A DNA stretch of 13,284 bases. It comes from JBBIRM01 sp964517975 (GTDB lineage: Bacteria > Desulfobacterota > BSN033 > UBA1163). The notes below the pieces were generated by a model. That model was given only the letters and a program-made list of their open reading frames with translations. It was not told the DNA's origin and ran no database searches. A program made the position numbers and the translations under genes. Position 1 is the first letter of the stretch. Every line of letters starts with the position of its first letter. This document shows positions 1 to 7,112 of this stretch, piece after piece. The stretch covers positions 1-13,284 of the forward strand of contig CAZFDM010000102.1 of NCBI GenBank assembly GCA_964517975.1, read 5' to 3'.

Positions 1-4
1 GTCT

Positions 5-32
5 ATTGTTCATTGTCCATTGTTCATTGTAA
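5..32. repeat. Heptanucleotide tandem repeat (ATTGTYC family, 4 units)
   Basis: Four consecutive 7-bp units start at 5, 12, 19 and 26. All begin ATTGT; the last two bases are TC, CC, TC and AA. Units 1-2 and 3-4 form a tandem 14-mer with 12 of 14 matches. The GTCT at 1-4 fits the end of a further unit cut off by the window edge. No reading frame or RNA gene is visible here. This is read directly from the sequence; its function is unknown. Confidence 0.75.
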
Positions 33-76
33 TTGAAAGACCTGATGAAGAAGGGATTGCGACCATCAGCGTAGCT

Positions 77-104
77 GAGTGAGGAGTGGAGAGTGAGAAG
101 TGGA
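77..104. repeat. Heptanucleotide tandem repeat (GAGTGRR family, 4 units)
   Basis: Four 7-bp units start at 77, 84, 91 and 98: GAGTGAG, GAGTGGA, GAGTGAG, AAGTGGA. They make a 14-bp tandem duplication with 13 of 14 matches. A related tract in the opposite orientation lies behind tsaD at 1289-1323. The rest of 105-244 is T-rich and non-coding, with no convincing terminator; the tsaD promoter cannot be placed with confidence. Confidence 0.7.
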
Positions 105-244
105 AAAAGTGCACTCATCTCCTTACCAATACCTCACATTAAAGACCCTCCCTATTCTTTGTTTTTACATTTTCTTTTGCATCATTGGGATTTTTGAGAT
201 ATCCTTTTTCTATTTGAAAGAGTTAAAATAGGCTCAAGGGGTTT

Positions 245-1264
245 ATGCGAATCTTAGCGATTGAGACCTCCTGTGACGACACAAGTGCAGCGGTTGTTTT
301 AAATGGAAGGAAGATCCTTTCCAACGTGGTTTCATCTCAGGTCGATGTTCATCAGAAGTATGGAGGGGTTGTTCCGGAGTTGGCTTCGAGAAAACATATA
401 GAGATGATTGTTCCGATTGTAAGCGAAGCCCTCAAAAGAGCCGGGGTCACACTGAGAGAGGTTGACGGAATCGCTGTGACACATGGCCCAGGATTGGTTG
501 GATCGATTTTAGTAGGCCTTTCTTTTGCCAAATCGATTGCCTTTGCCACTGGAATTCCATTTGTGGGGGTCAACCATCTCGAAGCCCATCTTTCGGCGAT
601 TTTTCTCGAAGAAAGGACCCCCAGATTTCCCTATATCGGATTGGTCGTCTCTGGAGGCCACACCGCTCTTTTTAGAGTAGATGGATTTGGAAATTATAAA
701 CGACTGGGTCAGACCAGAGATGATGCAGCAGGAGAGGCTTTTGACAAAGTAGCAAAACTCTTAGGCCTTGGTTATCCAGGTGGGCCAGTGATCGATCAAC
801 TCTCCAAAGAGGGCAATTCCAAGGCTATTCGGTTCCCAAGGGCTTCTCTTGGAAAAGACTCTTTGGATTTCAGTTTTAGTGGACTTAAGACCGCTGTGGT
901 CAATTATATGAAGAATCACCCTGAACCATTGGGAGGGTATCCTCAGAGTTTTATCTGTGACATCGTATCCAGCTTTCAAGAGGCGGTCATCGATGTATTG
1001 GTAAAGAAGACGTTTCAGGCGGTGGGACAACAGGGTGTTAAAAGAGTAGTCATTTCTGGAGGCGTAGCTTCCAATTACCTTCTAAGGCAAAGAATGGAGC
1101 AAGAAGCCTTGAATCAGAAGATAACGATCTATATCCCTTCACCCAATCTGTGTACTGACAATGCAGCCATGGTTGGAGTAGTGGGGTATGAGTATTTGAA
1201 AAGAGGAATTCGGTCAGATTTTTCTCTCAATGCATTTTCAAATCTACCCCTAAATGAAACTTAG
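245..1264 (+). CDS. tsaD: tRNA N6-threonylcarbamoyladenosine transferase TsaD (Kae1/Qri7/YgjD family)
   Basis: TsaD transfers the threonylcarbamoyl group from threonylcarbamoyl-AMP to A37 of tRNAs reading ANN codons, in the cytoplasm, together with TsaB and TsaE. The 339-residue length is normal for the family. The N-terminal ASKHA phosphate-binding segment ILAIETSCDDTS, the metal-binding HLEAH (H111 and H115), SGGHT (136-140), the FSFSGLKTAV segment and a later acidic ligand in CTDNAA (D305) are all visible. The start is ATG with AAGGGG only three bases upstream; the protein begins at the usual family position. rsmA follows after 81 bases, another RNA-modification gene, so the two may be co-transcribed although a repeat tract lies between them. 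No defects are seen. Confidence 0.98.
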   Translation: MRILAIETSCDDTSAAVVLNGRKILSNVVSSQVDVHQKYGGVVPELASRKHIEMIVPIVSEALKRAGVTLREVDGIAVTHGPGLVGSILVGLSFAKSIAFATGIPFVGVNHLEAHLSAIFLEERTPRFPYIGLVVSGGHTALFRVDGFGNYKRLGQTRDDAAGEAFDKVAKLLGLGYPGGPVIDQLSKEGNSKAIRFPRASLGKDSLDFSFSGLKTAVVNYMKNHPEPLGGYPQSFICDIVSSFQEAVIDVLVKKTFQAVGQQGVKRVVISGGVASNYLLRQRMEQEALNQKITIYIPSPNLCTDNAAMVGVVGYEYLKRGIRSDFSLNAFSNLPLNET

Positions 1265-1288
1265 AAAGTGAATAGTAAAATGTGCTTT

Positions 1289-1323
1289 AACTCTCTTTTC
1301 ACTCTCCACATTCTCTGCTCCAC
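1289..1323. repeat. Inverted copy of the GAGTGRR heptad tract between tsaD and rsmA
   Basis: Read on the minus strand, this spacer is built of 7-bp steps: GTGGAGC (1317-1323), AGAGAAT, GTGGAGA, GTGAAAA (1296-1302), GAGAGTT (1289-1295). The minus-strand 15-mer at 1295-1309 matches 86-100 on the plus strand at 14 of 15 positions, so related tracts bracket tsaD in inverted orientation. No terminator-like U-tract accompanies it. Confidence 0.6.
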
Positions 1324-1345
1324 CTTTAAGGGGATAAAGAAATAA

Positions 1346-2176
1346 GTGGGATCGATAAAAAAAGAATTGGTAGAATCGGGAATATTTCCTAAGAAGAGAT
1401 TGGGTCAGCACTTCCTTGTGGATAGAAACATTTTGGATAAAGTGATTCGAACTGCCGAGGTAACTAAGGAGGATGTGGTTCTGGAGGTTGGACCTGGACT
1501 TGGAGAGATGACTTTTGGTTTATCACGAAAAGCGAAAAGGGTCATAGCTATTGAGATCGATTCAAAATTGGTGGAGCAATTGAGGATAAAGTTTGAGGAT
1601 ATTCCCAATTTAGAAATCGTCCAAGGAGATATCCTCCAATATGATTTTTCACTTCTCTTTCAAAAAGCAGGAAGACCCCTGAAGGTCGTTGCGAACCTAC
1701 CCTACCAAATCTCTACTCCACTTCTCTTTAGGTTCCTCGAAGAGCGGGAAAAATTTTCTTCTCTCTTCTTAATGCTTCAAAAAGAGGTGGCTCAAAGGCT
1801 CATTGCCCCTCCAGGAAATAAAGAATATGGGCCTCTATCAATCTTCGTCCAGAGGGTTTCGGAGGTCTCCATCCGCTTTTTCATCAAACCCACTGCCTTC
1901 TTTCCTCCTCCCAGGGTGGAATCTGCACTGGTAGAGATAAGATGGAGAAAGAGCCCATTGGTGGATTTAGAAGATGAAGGATGGTTTAAAAAAGTGGTTC
2001 AGGGCTGTTTTAACTACCGACGTAAAACCCTTATCAATGGACTAAGGTATTCAGGTCTTCCCATACCCAAGGACATCGAACAGAGGATGAATAGAATCCA
2101 TTTGGATTCACAAAGGAGGCCAGAGACGCTCACAATTAAAGAGTTTTTCTCTTTAGCAGAAATATTAAAACCATAA
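1346..2176 (+). CDS. rsmA: 16S rRNA (adenine1518-N6/adenine1519-N6)-dimethyltransferase RsmA/KsgA
   Basis: RsmA uses S-adenosylmethionine to dimethylate two adjacent adenines in the 3'-terminal hairpin of 16S rRNA, a late 30S assembly checkpoint. At 276 residues it has the family length. KKRLGQHFL lies at the N-terminus, the SAM-binding glycine-rich loop EVGPGLG at 47-53, and the catalytic NLPY motif at 117-120, followed by the C-terminal target-recognition region with RRKTL. The start is GTG: an in-frame TAA (1343-1345) abuts it, so no longer protein is possible. The ribosome binding site is weak, AAGGGG twelve bases upstream, suggesting modest translation or coupling to tsaD. Loss of this enzyme gives kasugamycin resistance in other bacteria. 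Confidence 0.98.
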   Translation: MGSIKKELVESGIFPKKRLGQHFLVDRNILDKVIRTAEVTKEDVVLEVGPGLGEMTFGLSRKAKRVIAIEIDSKLVEQLRIKFEDIPNLEIVQGDILQYDFSLLFQKAGRPLKVVANLPYQISTPLLFRFLEEREKFSSLFLMLQKEVAQRLIAPPGNKEYGPLSIFVQRVSEVSIRFFIKPTAFFPPPRVESALVEIRWRKSPLVDLEDEGWFKKVVQGCFNYRRKTLINGLRYSGLPIPKDIEQRMNRIHLDSQRRPETLTIKEFFSLAEILKP

Positions 2177-2254
2177 AGAGGAAATTTAAAAAAATTTTAT
2201 CTTAATTATCAATAAGTTATACAATTTTTCGAGAATGTGGTTTAAGTTTTTTAT

Positions 2255-2283
2255 TTGAAAAAACATAGAAGAATGGTTATTTT
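2255..2283 (+). promoter_or_regulatory. Predicted sigma70-type promoter for clpB
   Basis: TTGAAA (2255-2260) and TATTTT (2278-2283) are 17 bp apart, matching the -35 and -10 consensus at five and four of six positions, and end about 30 bases before the clpB ATG. The 137-bp gap 2177-2313 is AT-rich and otherwise empty. TTTGAAA also resembles a heat-shock sigma32 -35 box, but there is no CCCCAT-like -10 box, and no CIRCE element is present. Confidence 0.5.
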
Positions 2284-2313
2284 AGGGGTAACAAACAAGG
2301 AGGTTCAAATAAG

Positions 2314-4899
2314 ATGAATTTGGATAAATTTACTCTAAAGGCACAAGAGGCCCTGCAAGGGGCAAAGGCCATTGCCGAACAGAAACATCATCAACAGATA
2401 GATGTGGAACACCTTTTGTTAGCCCTCATCGGGCAGAAGGAAGGGATTGTGATTCCCATCCTTCAAAAATTAGGGGTTAACCCAGATCTCATAGCCTCTC
2501 AACTTGAGAATGAATTAAACCGAATTCCACAGGTTACCGGAGCGGTTCAGATCTATCTCTCCAGCAGACTTAATGAAATCTTTAACATGGCCTGGAAAGA
2601 GGCAGAGAGATTAATGGACGAGTACCTCTCTACTGAGCATCTCCTCATTGCGATAGCGGATGAAAAGAGAGGGGCTGCCTTTCAGATTCTTCAAAGAAAT
2701 GGAGTCAATAGAGATGCCATTTTTAGGGTCTTACAGGAGATTCGAGGACCCCATCGAGTCACGGATCAGAATCCAGAGGAGAAGTATCAGGCCTTAAAGC
2801 GTTACAGCCGTGACCTCACCGAGGAAGCCCGTAAAGGAAAACTTGACCCTGTGATTGGTAGGGATGATGAAATTCGCCGAGTCATTCAAGTTCTATCAAG
2901 AAGAACAAAAAATAACCCGGTGCTCATTGGAGAACCAGGGGTTGGAAAGACTGCGATTGTAGAGGGATTAGCCCAGAGGATTGTGAAGGGAGATGTCCCT
3001 GAAACATTGAAAAATAAAAGACTGATTGCGCTTGATTTAGGGGCTCTCGTCGCAGGGGCAAAGTTTAGAGGAGAATTTGAAGAGAGGCTAAAGGCGGTCT
3101 TAAAAGAGATCAGTGCAGCAGCAGGAAACATCATCCTTTTTATTGATGAACTCCATACATTAGTTGGAGCAGGGGCAGCAGAAGGCGCTATCGATGCTTC
3201 TAACATGTTAAAGCCTGCTCTGGCCAGAGGGGAGTTAAAATGTGTGGGGGCCACCACCCTCAATGAGTATCGAAAGTATATCGAGAAGGATGCAGCCCTT
3301 GAGCGCAGATTTCAACCGATCTATGTGGCCCAACCCTCAGTCGAGGACACCATTGCCATCTTGAGGGGGTTAAAAGAACGCTATGAAGTCCATCACGGGG
3401 TGAAGATTAAGGATTCAGCGCTCATCGCTGCGGCGATGCTTTCTCATCGATATATCTCAGATCGATTCCTCCCTGATAAGGCAGTGGACCTAATCGACGA
3501 GGCGGCCTCACGATTGAGGATCGAGATCGATAGCGTTCCCATGGAGATTGATGAGGTTCAGCGGAAAGTGATGCAGTTAGAGATCGAACGTCAGGCCCTT
3601 AAGAAGGAGAAAGATAAGGCCTCGATGGAACGTCTAAAGAAGCTTGAAAAAGAGTTGGCTGAACTGAAAAATGAGGTTCAGGAGAAGAAGGTAAAATGGG
3701 AGAATGAGAAGAAGGCTATCTCTCGGATTCAGCAATTGAAGGAGCAGATGGAGAAGACCCGACAATTGATGAAAGAGGCAGAAAGGGAGGCCGACTATTC
3801 GAGGTTGGCAGAACTCCAATATGGAGAGATGACCCATCTTGAGAAGGAGTTGAAACAAGAAGAGGAGAGACTGGCTGTCATCCAAAAAGAGGGGAAGATG
3901 CTTAAAGAGGAGGTAGACGAGGAGGATGTGGCAGAAGTGGTCTCCAAGTGGACAGGCATCCCGGTCTCAAAGATGTTAGAAGGAGAAGTTGAAAAACTCA
4001 TCCATATGGAGGAGAGGCTAAAACAGAGAGTGGTCGGACAAGAAGATGCCATTGTTGCGGTCTCCAATGCTGTGCGAAGGGCGAGGGCAGGGCTTCAGGA
4101 TCCCGATCGCCCAATCGGTTCTTTCATTTTTATGGGGCCGACAGGGGTTGGGAAGACAGAACTGGCTCGTGCCCTGGCTGAGTTTCTATTTGATGACGAA
4201 CAGGCTATGGTAAGAATCGATATGTCTGAATACATGGAGAAGCATTCGGTAGCGCGGCTCATCGGTGCCCCCCCAGGCTATGTGGGCTACGAAGAGGGTG
4301 GTTATCTTACAGAAGCAGTACGTAGAAGACCCTATTCCATCGTTTTAATGGATGAGATTGAAAAGGCACATCAAGAGGTCTTTAACCTCCTTCTGCAAAT
4401 CTTAGATGATGGGAGATTGACAGATGGCCATGGAAGAACAGTTGATTTTAAAAATACCGTTATCATTATGACCTCCAATATCGGAAGCCAATGGATCATG
4501 GACTTAGGGGAGAAGGACTATGAAGAGATGAGGCGTAGGGTGATGGAGGCCGTCAGGGCTCACTTTAAACCAGAATTTTTAAATCGAATTGATGAGTTGA
4601 TTATCTTTCATGGCCTTGGCCTCGAAGAAATCAAGGCGATCGTTGAGATACAAGTCAAGAAATTAGAACAGAGACTTTTAGAGCGAAGAATTCAACTCAA
4701 AATGACCGAAAAGGCAAAAGAATGGCTTGCAAAAGAAGGGTTTGATCCTGCCTATGGAGCACGTCCATTAAAAAGGGTGATTCAAAAAGAGATTCAAGAT
4801 CGCCTGGCTTTAAAGATTTTGGAAGGGAAATTTAAAGAAGGCGATACGATCACTGTAGACTTCGATAGCAAGAAAGAGGAATTAGTATTCAGGGCATAG
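2314..4899 (+). CDS. clpB: ATP-dependent protein disaggregase ClpB (Hsp100)
   Basis: ClpB forms a cytoplasmic hexamer that threads aggregated proteins through its pore in cooperation with DnaK/DnaJ/GrpE. The 861 residues show the standard architecture: N-terminal Clp repeat domain (about 1-145), AAA+ domain 1 with Walker A GEPGVGKT (206-213) and Walker B ending in D278-E279, a long charged coiled-coil middle domain (about 405-525) that separates ClpB from ClpA/ClpC, and AAA+ domain 2 with Walker A GPTGVGKT (608-615) and Walker B VLMDEIEKAH. There is no ClpP-binding loop to suggest a protease role. A strong AAGGAGG (2297-2303) lies ten bases before ATG. It has its own promoter candidate and is probably a single-gene unit. 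Intact, with no oddity. Confidence 0.98.
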   Translation: MNLDKFTLKAQEALQGAKAIAEQKHHQQIDVEHLLLALIGQKEGIVIPILQKLGVNPDLIASQLENELNRIPQVTGAVQIYLSSRLNEIFNMAWKEAERLMDEYLSTEHLLIAIADEKRGAAFQILQRNGVNRDAIFRVLQEIRGPHRVTDQNPEEKYQALKRYSRDLTEEARKGKLDPVIGRDDEIRRVIQVLSRRTKNNPVLIGEPGVGKTAIVEGLAQRIVKGDVPETLKNKRLIALDLGALVAGAKFRGEFEERLKAVLKEISAAAGNIILFIDELHTLVGAGAAEGAIDASNMLKPALARGELKCVGATTLNEYRKYIEKDAALERRFQPIYVAQPSVEDTIAILRGLKERYEVHHGVKIKDSALIAAAMLSHRYISDRFLPDKAVDLIDEAASRLRIEIDSVPMEIDEVQRKVMQLEIERQALKKEKDKASMERLKKLEKELAELKNEVQEKKVKWENEKKAISRIQQLKEQMEKTRQLMKEAEREADYSRLAELQYGEMTHLEKELKQEEERLAVIQKEGKMLKEEVDEEDVAEVVSKWTGIPVSKMLEGEVEKLIHMEERLKQRVVGQEDAIVAVSNAVRRARAGLQDPDRPIGSFIFMGPTGVGKTELARALAEFLFDDEQAMVRIDMSEYMEKHSVARLIGAPPGYVGYEEGGYLTEAVRRRPYSIVLMDEIEKAHQEVFNLLLQILDDGRLTDGHGRTVDFKNTVIIMTSNIGSQWIMDLGEKDYEEMRRRVMEAVRAHFKPEFLNRIDELIIFHGLGLEEIKAIVEIQVKKLEQRLLERRIQLKMTEKAKEWLAKEGFDPAYGARPLKRVIQKEIQDRLALKILEGKFKEGDTITVDFDSKKEELVFRA

Positions 4900-4920
4900 A
4901 GGGGTAAGTTAAGAATTTTC

Positions 4921-4949
4921 TTGACAATATTTTAAAAACCAGTTATAGA
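4921..4949 (+). promoter_or_regulatory. Strong predicted sigma70 promoter for tRNA-Val and the thrS operon
   Basis: A perfect TTGACA (4921-4926) is followed after 17 bp by TATAGA (4944-4949; with the next base TATAGAT). A start near 4956-4958 would put the mature tRNA about 20 bases downstream. This is the best promoter match in the window. Since no terminator is evident behind the tRNA, it may also drive thrS and the genes after it. Confidence 0.75.
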
Positions 4950-4976
4950 TACAACGTTTTTAGAAAGGAGGTCTAA

Positions 4977-5051
4977 AGGCACGTAGCTCAGGGGGAGAGC
5001 GCTACCTTGACGCGGTAGAAGTCTGGGGTTCAAATCCCCACGTGCCTACCA
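4977..5051 (+). tRNA. tRNA-Val (anticodon GAC)
   Basis: The 75-nt sequence folds as a full cloverleaf with encoded CCA. The acceptor AGGCACG pairs with CGTGCCT; the D stem is GCTC/GAGC; the anticodon stem CTACC/GGTAG holds loop TTGACGC with anticodon GAC at 5009-5011; the variable loop is AAGTC; the T stem TGGGG/CCCCA has loop TTCAAAT. All stems are perfectly paired. GAC reads GUC and GUU valine codons. It sits between a strong promoter and the thrS leader, so it may be the first product of the thrS operon transcript, released by RNase P and 3' processing. Confidence 0.97.
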
Positions 5052-5070
5052 TTGAAACCAACCTATTTAA

Positions 5071-5168
5071 AAGTGGAAGATAACTTACTGAAGAAACAAT
5101 TATTTTAGTGGAATTGTTTGAAAGAGGCATCATTCATTTGTCATTGTGGGTGATGCCTCTTTCCACTT
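5071..5168 (+). promoter_or_regulatory. Structured thrS leader RNA: two abutting hairpins and closing helix
   Basis: Hairpin 1 pairs AAACAATT (5094-5101) with AATTGTTT (5112-5119). Hairpin 2 begins at the next base and pairs 13 perfect base pairs, GAAAGAGGCATCA (5120-5132) with TGATGCCTCTTTC (5151-5163), around an 18-nt loop. AAGTG (5071-5075) can pair with CACTT (5164-5168) to close a three-way junction; taking three pairs from hairpin 2, this becomes AAGTGGAA/TTCCACTT. A second AGTGGAA at 5107-5113 could compete. No U-tract follows, so a standard terminator is unlikely. A translational operator or processing site for thrS is my inference. The thrS ATG is 24 nt beyond hairpin 2. Confidence 0.6.
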
Positions 5169-5186
5169 CAACCCCTTAGGAAGATT

Positions 5187-7073
5187 ATGGAAGAGCAAGT
5201 GGTCATTCAACTCCCAGATGGAACCCAAAAATTGGTCCCTAAAGGAAGTAAACTCATCGAATTTTCAGACAAAGAGGCAGTTGCCGCTCAAATCGATGGG
5301 AGGCTTGTAGACCTCTCTCAACCCATTGAAAAGGATACTTCTATCTCCTTCATTTCTATTCATTCAAAGAGAGGGCTTGAAATCTTGCGTCATTCTGCTG
5401 CTCACGTCATGGCTCAGGCGGTCAAAGAACTATTCCCAAGTGTTAAGCTTACCTTCGGACCTTCCACGGATACAGGGTTTTATTATGATTTTGATTATGA
5501 ACGGACCTTTACTCCACAGGATCTCGAAAGAATAGAAAAAAAGGCCCTTGAAATTATTGAGCAGGATCTTCCTTTCGATCGAAAAGTGGTATCGAAAGAA
5601 GAGGCCATTAAAACCTTTAGCCAATTGGGAGAGACTTATAAAGTTGAACACTTAGAAGAACTTCCAGAGAAGGTCTCCCTTTATCGGCAGGGTAATTTCA
5701 TTGATCTTTGTGAGGGTCCCCATCTTCCTTCTACGGGGAGGATTAAAGGATTCAAACTGTTAAGCGTTTCAGGAACCTACTGGAGGGGAGATATTCACAA
5801 TCAAGTCCTTCAAAGGATTTATGGGACCGCCTTTCCTGAGCCTCAACAGTTGGAAGAATATCTTCAGATGCTCGAAGAGGCCCGAAAGAGGGATCACCGA
5901 AAATTGGGTAGAGAACTTGATCTTTTCAGCATTCATGAAGAAGTAGGTCCAGGACTTGTCATCTACCACCCGAAAGGCGCTATGCTGAGGACGATCTTAG
6001 AAGAGTTTGAAAGGAAGGAACACCTTAAGAGGGGATATCAGATCGTCATCGGCCCTCAACTCCTTCGATTAGATCTCTGGAAGCGCTCGGGGCATTATGA
6101 GAATTATCGTGAGAAGATGTATTTTACAAAAGTGGAGGATTCGGAGTATGGCATTAAGCCAATGAACTGTTTAGCCCATATGCTGATTTATAAATCGAAG
6201 ATTCGTAGTTATCGAGACCTTCCCCTCCGGTATTTTGAACTTGGAACCGTCCACCGCCACGAGCAATCGGGAGAACTCCACGGCTTGCTCAGGGTGAGGG
6301 GATTTACTCAGGATGATGCTCATATCCTCTGCAGGCCTGATCAGTTGCATGATGAGATTTGTGCGATCATTGACTTTGTGGATGAGGTGATGAAGATTTT
6401 TCAATTTGAATACGAATTAGAACTGAGCACCCGGCCTGAGAAGTCGATTGGATCGGATGAGGATTGGGAAAATGCCACCAAGGCTCTTTATCACGCACTG
6501 GAATCAAAAAATCTTCCCTTTGAGGTGAACGAAGGGGAAGGGGCTTTTTACGGACCAAAAATCGATGTCAAACTTAAGGATGCCCTTCATCGAAAATGGC
6601 AGTGTTCTACCATCCAGGTGGACTTCGCCATGCCTGAACGATTCGATCTAACTTATGTTGGGAGGGATGGAGGGGAACACCGACCTGTCATGCTTCATCG
6701 CGTCATCTTAGGGGCGATGGAGAGATTTATTGGCGTATTGATTGAACATTACGCAGGGGCCTTTCCTGTCTGGCTCGCCCCTGTTCAGGCAATCCTGTTA
6801 ACCGTGACAGATCGACATATTCCTTATGGAGAAAAACTCTACCAACAATTGGTTCAGAATGGGATTCGGGTGGAGAAAGACTTCCGAAATGAAAAGTTGG
6901 GATATAAGATCCGCGAGGCCCAGATTCAAAAGATCCCTTTTATGTTGGTGGTGGGAGATAGGGAAGAGAAGGAAGGGACAGTATCACCCAGAAAGCGAAG
7001 CGGAGAAACCATTAGATCCATGGGGGTAGGGGAGTTTGTCGAAATGGTTAAATCTGAATACCCAACTTTATAA
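5187..7073 (+). CDS. thrS: Threonyl-tRNA synthetase
   Basis: This class II synthetase charges tRNA-Thr and edits mischarged Ser-tRNA-Thr. The 628 residues contain all bacterial domains: an N-terminal TGS domain (about 1-62), the editing domain with HSAAH (H69, H73) and the C175/H179 pair in DLCEGPH, the catalytic core with the zinc ligands C328, H379 and H504, the motif FTQDDAHI and the motif 3 region around 504-525, and an anticodon-binding domain (about 530-628). The start is ATG with AGGAAG (5178-5183) three bases upstream, a moderate site. It follows a structured leader that may control translation; in Escherichia coli this enzyme represses its own mRNA by binding tRNA-like hairpins, but no homology with that operator is shown here. 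infC follows about 40 bases on. Confidence 0.98.
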   Translation: MEEQVVIQLPDGTQKLVPKGSKLIEFSDKEAVAAQIDGRLVDLSQPIEKDTSISFISIHSKRGLEILRHSAAHVMAQAVKELFPSVKLTFGPSTDTGFYYDFDYERTFTPQDLERIEKKALEIIEQDLPFDRKVVSKEEAIKTFSQLGETYKVEHLEELPEKVSLYRQGNFIDLCEGPHLPSTGRIKGFKLLSVSGTYWRGDIHNQVLQRIYGTAFPEPQQLEEYLQMLEEARKRDHRKLGRELDLFSIHEEVGPGLVIYHPKGAMLRTILEEFERKEHLKRGYQIVIGPQLLRLDLWKRSGHYENYREKMYFTKVEDSEYGIKPMNCLAHMLIYKSKIRSYRDLPLRYFELGTVHRHEQSGELHGLLRVRGFTQDDAHILCRPDQLHDEICAIIDFVDEVMKIFQFEYELELSTRPEKSIGSDEDWENATKALYHALESKNLPFEVNEGEGAFYGPKIDVKLKDALHRKWQCSTIQVDFAMPERFDLTYVGRDGGEHRPVMLHRVILGAMERFIGVLIEHYAGAFPVWLAPVQAILLTVTDRHIPYGEKLYQQLVQNGIRVEKDFRNEKLGYKIREAQIQKIPFMLVVGDREEKEGTVSPRKRSGETIRSMGVGEFVEMVKSEYPTL

Positions 7074-7112
7074 AAAGAAGCTCTGCCCATTGGAAAAAAG
7101 GAGGTGGTGTCT

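Noticed and set aside
1..104. CRISPR array
   Set aside because: The repeats are 7-bp units without spacers; there are no 24-40-bp repeats with unique spacers and no cas genes.
2254..2282. Sigma32 heat-shock promoter or CIRCE operator for clpB
   Set aside because: TTTGAAA fits a sigma32 -35 box, but the -10 region lacks CCCCAT-like sequence; no TTAGCACTC-type inverted repeat is present.
2886..3263. 125-codon minus-strand open frame inside clpB
   Set aside because: Antisense of AAA+ domain 1, with alanine/serine/proline-rich composition typical of a reverse-frame artefact.
4900..4926. AAGAA/TTCTT palindrome overlapping the tRNA promoter -35 box as an operator
   Set aside because: Five-base-pair arms with a two-base gap are too short and AT-rich to be distinguished from chance.
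4977..5051. tRNA-Val as an integration site of a genomic island
   Set aside because: No integrase, no duplicated tRNA 3' end and uninterrupted housekeeping genes on both sides.
5120..5163. Rho-independent terminator after tRNA-Val
   Set aside because: The stem is excellent but is followed by CACTTCAACCCC, not a U-tract, and the loop is 18 nt.
5052..5186. T-box riboswitch upstream of thrS
   Set aside because: The conserved T-box sequence and a specifier stem are absent; GTGGGTGATGCC is the only vague resemblance and it lies in the hairpin 2 loop and stem.
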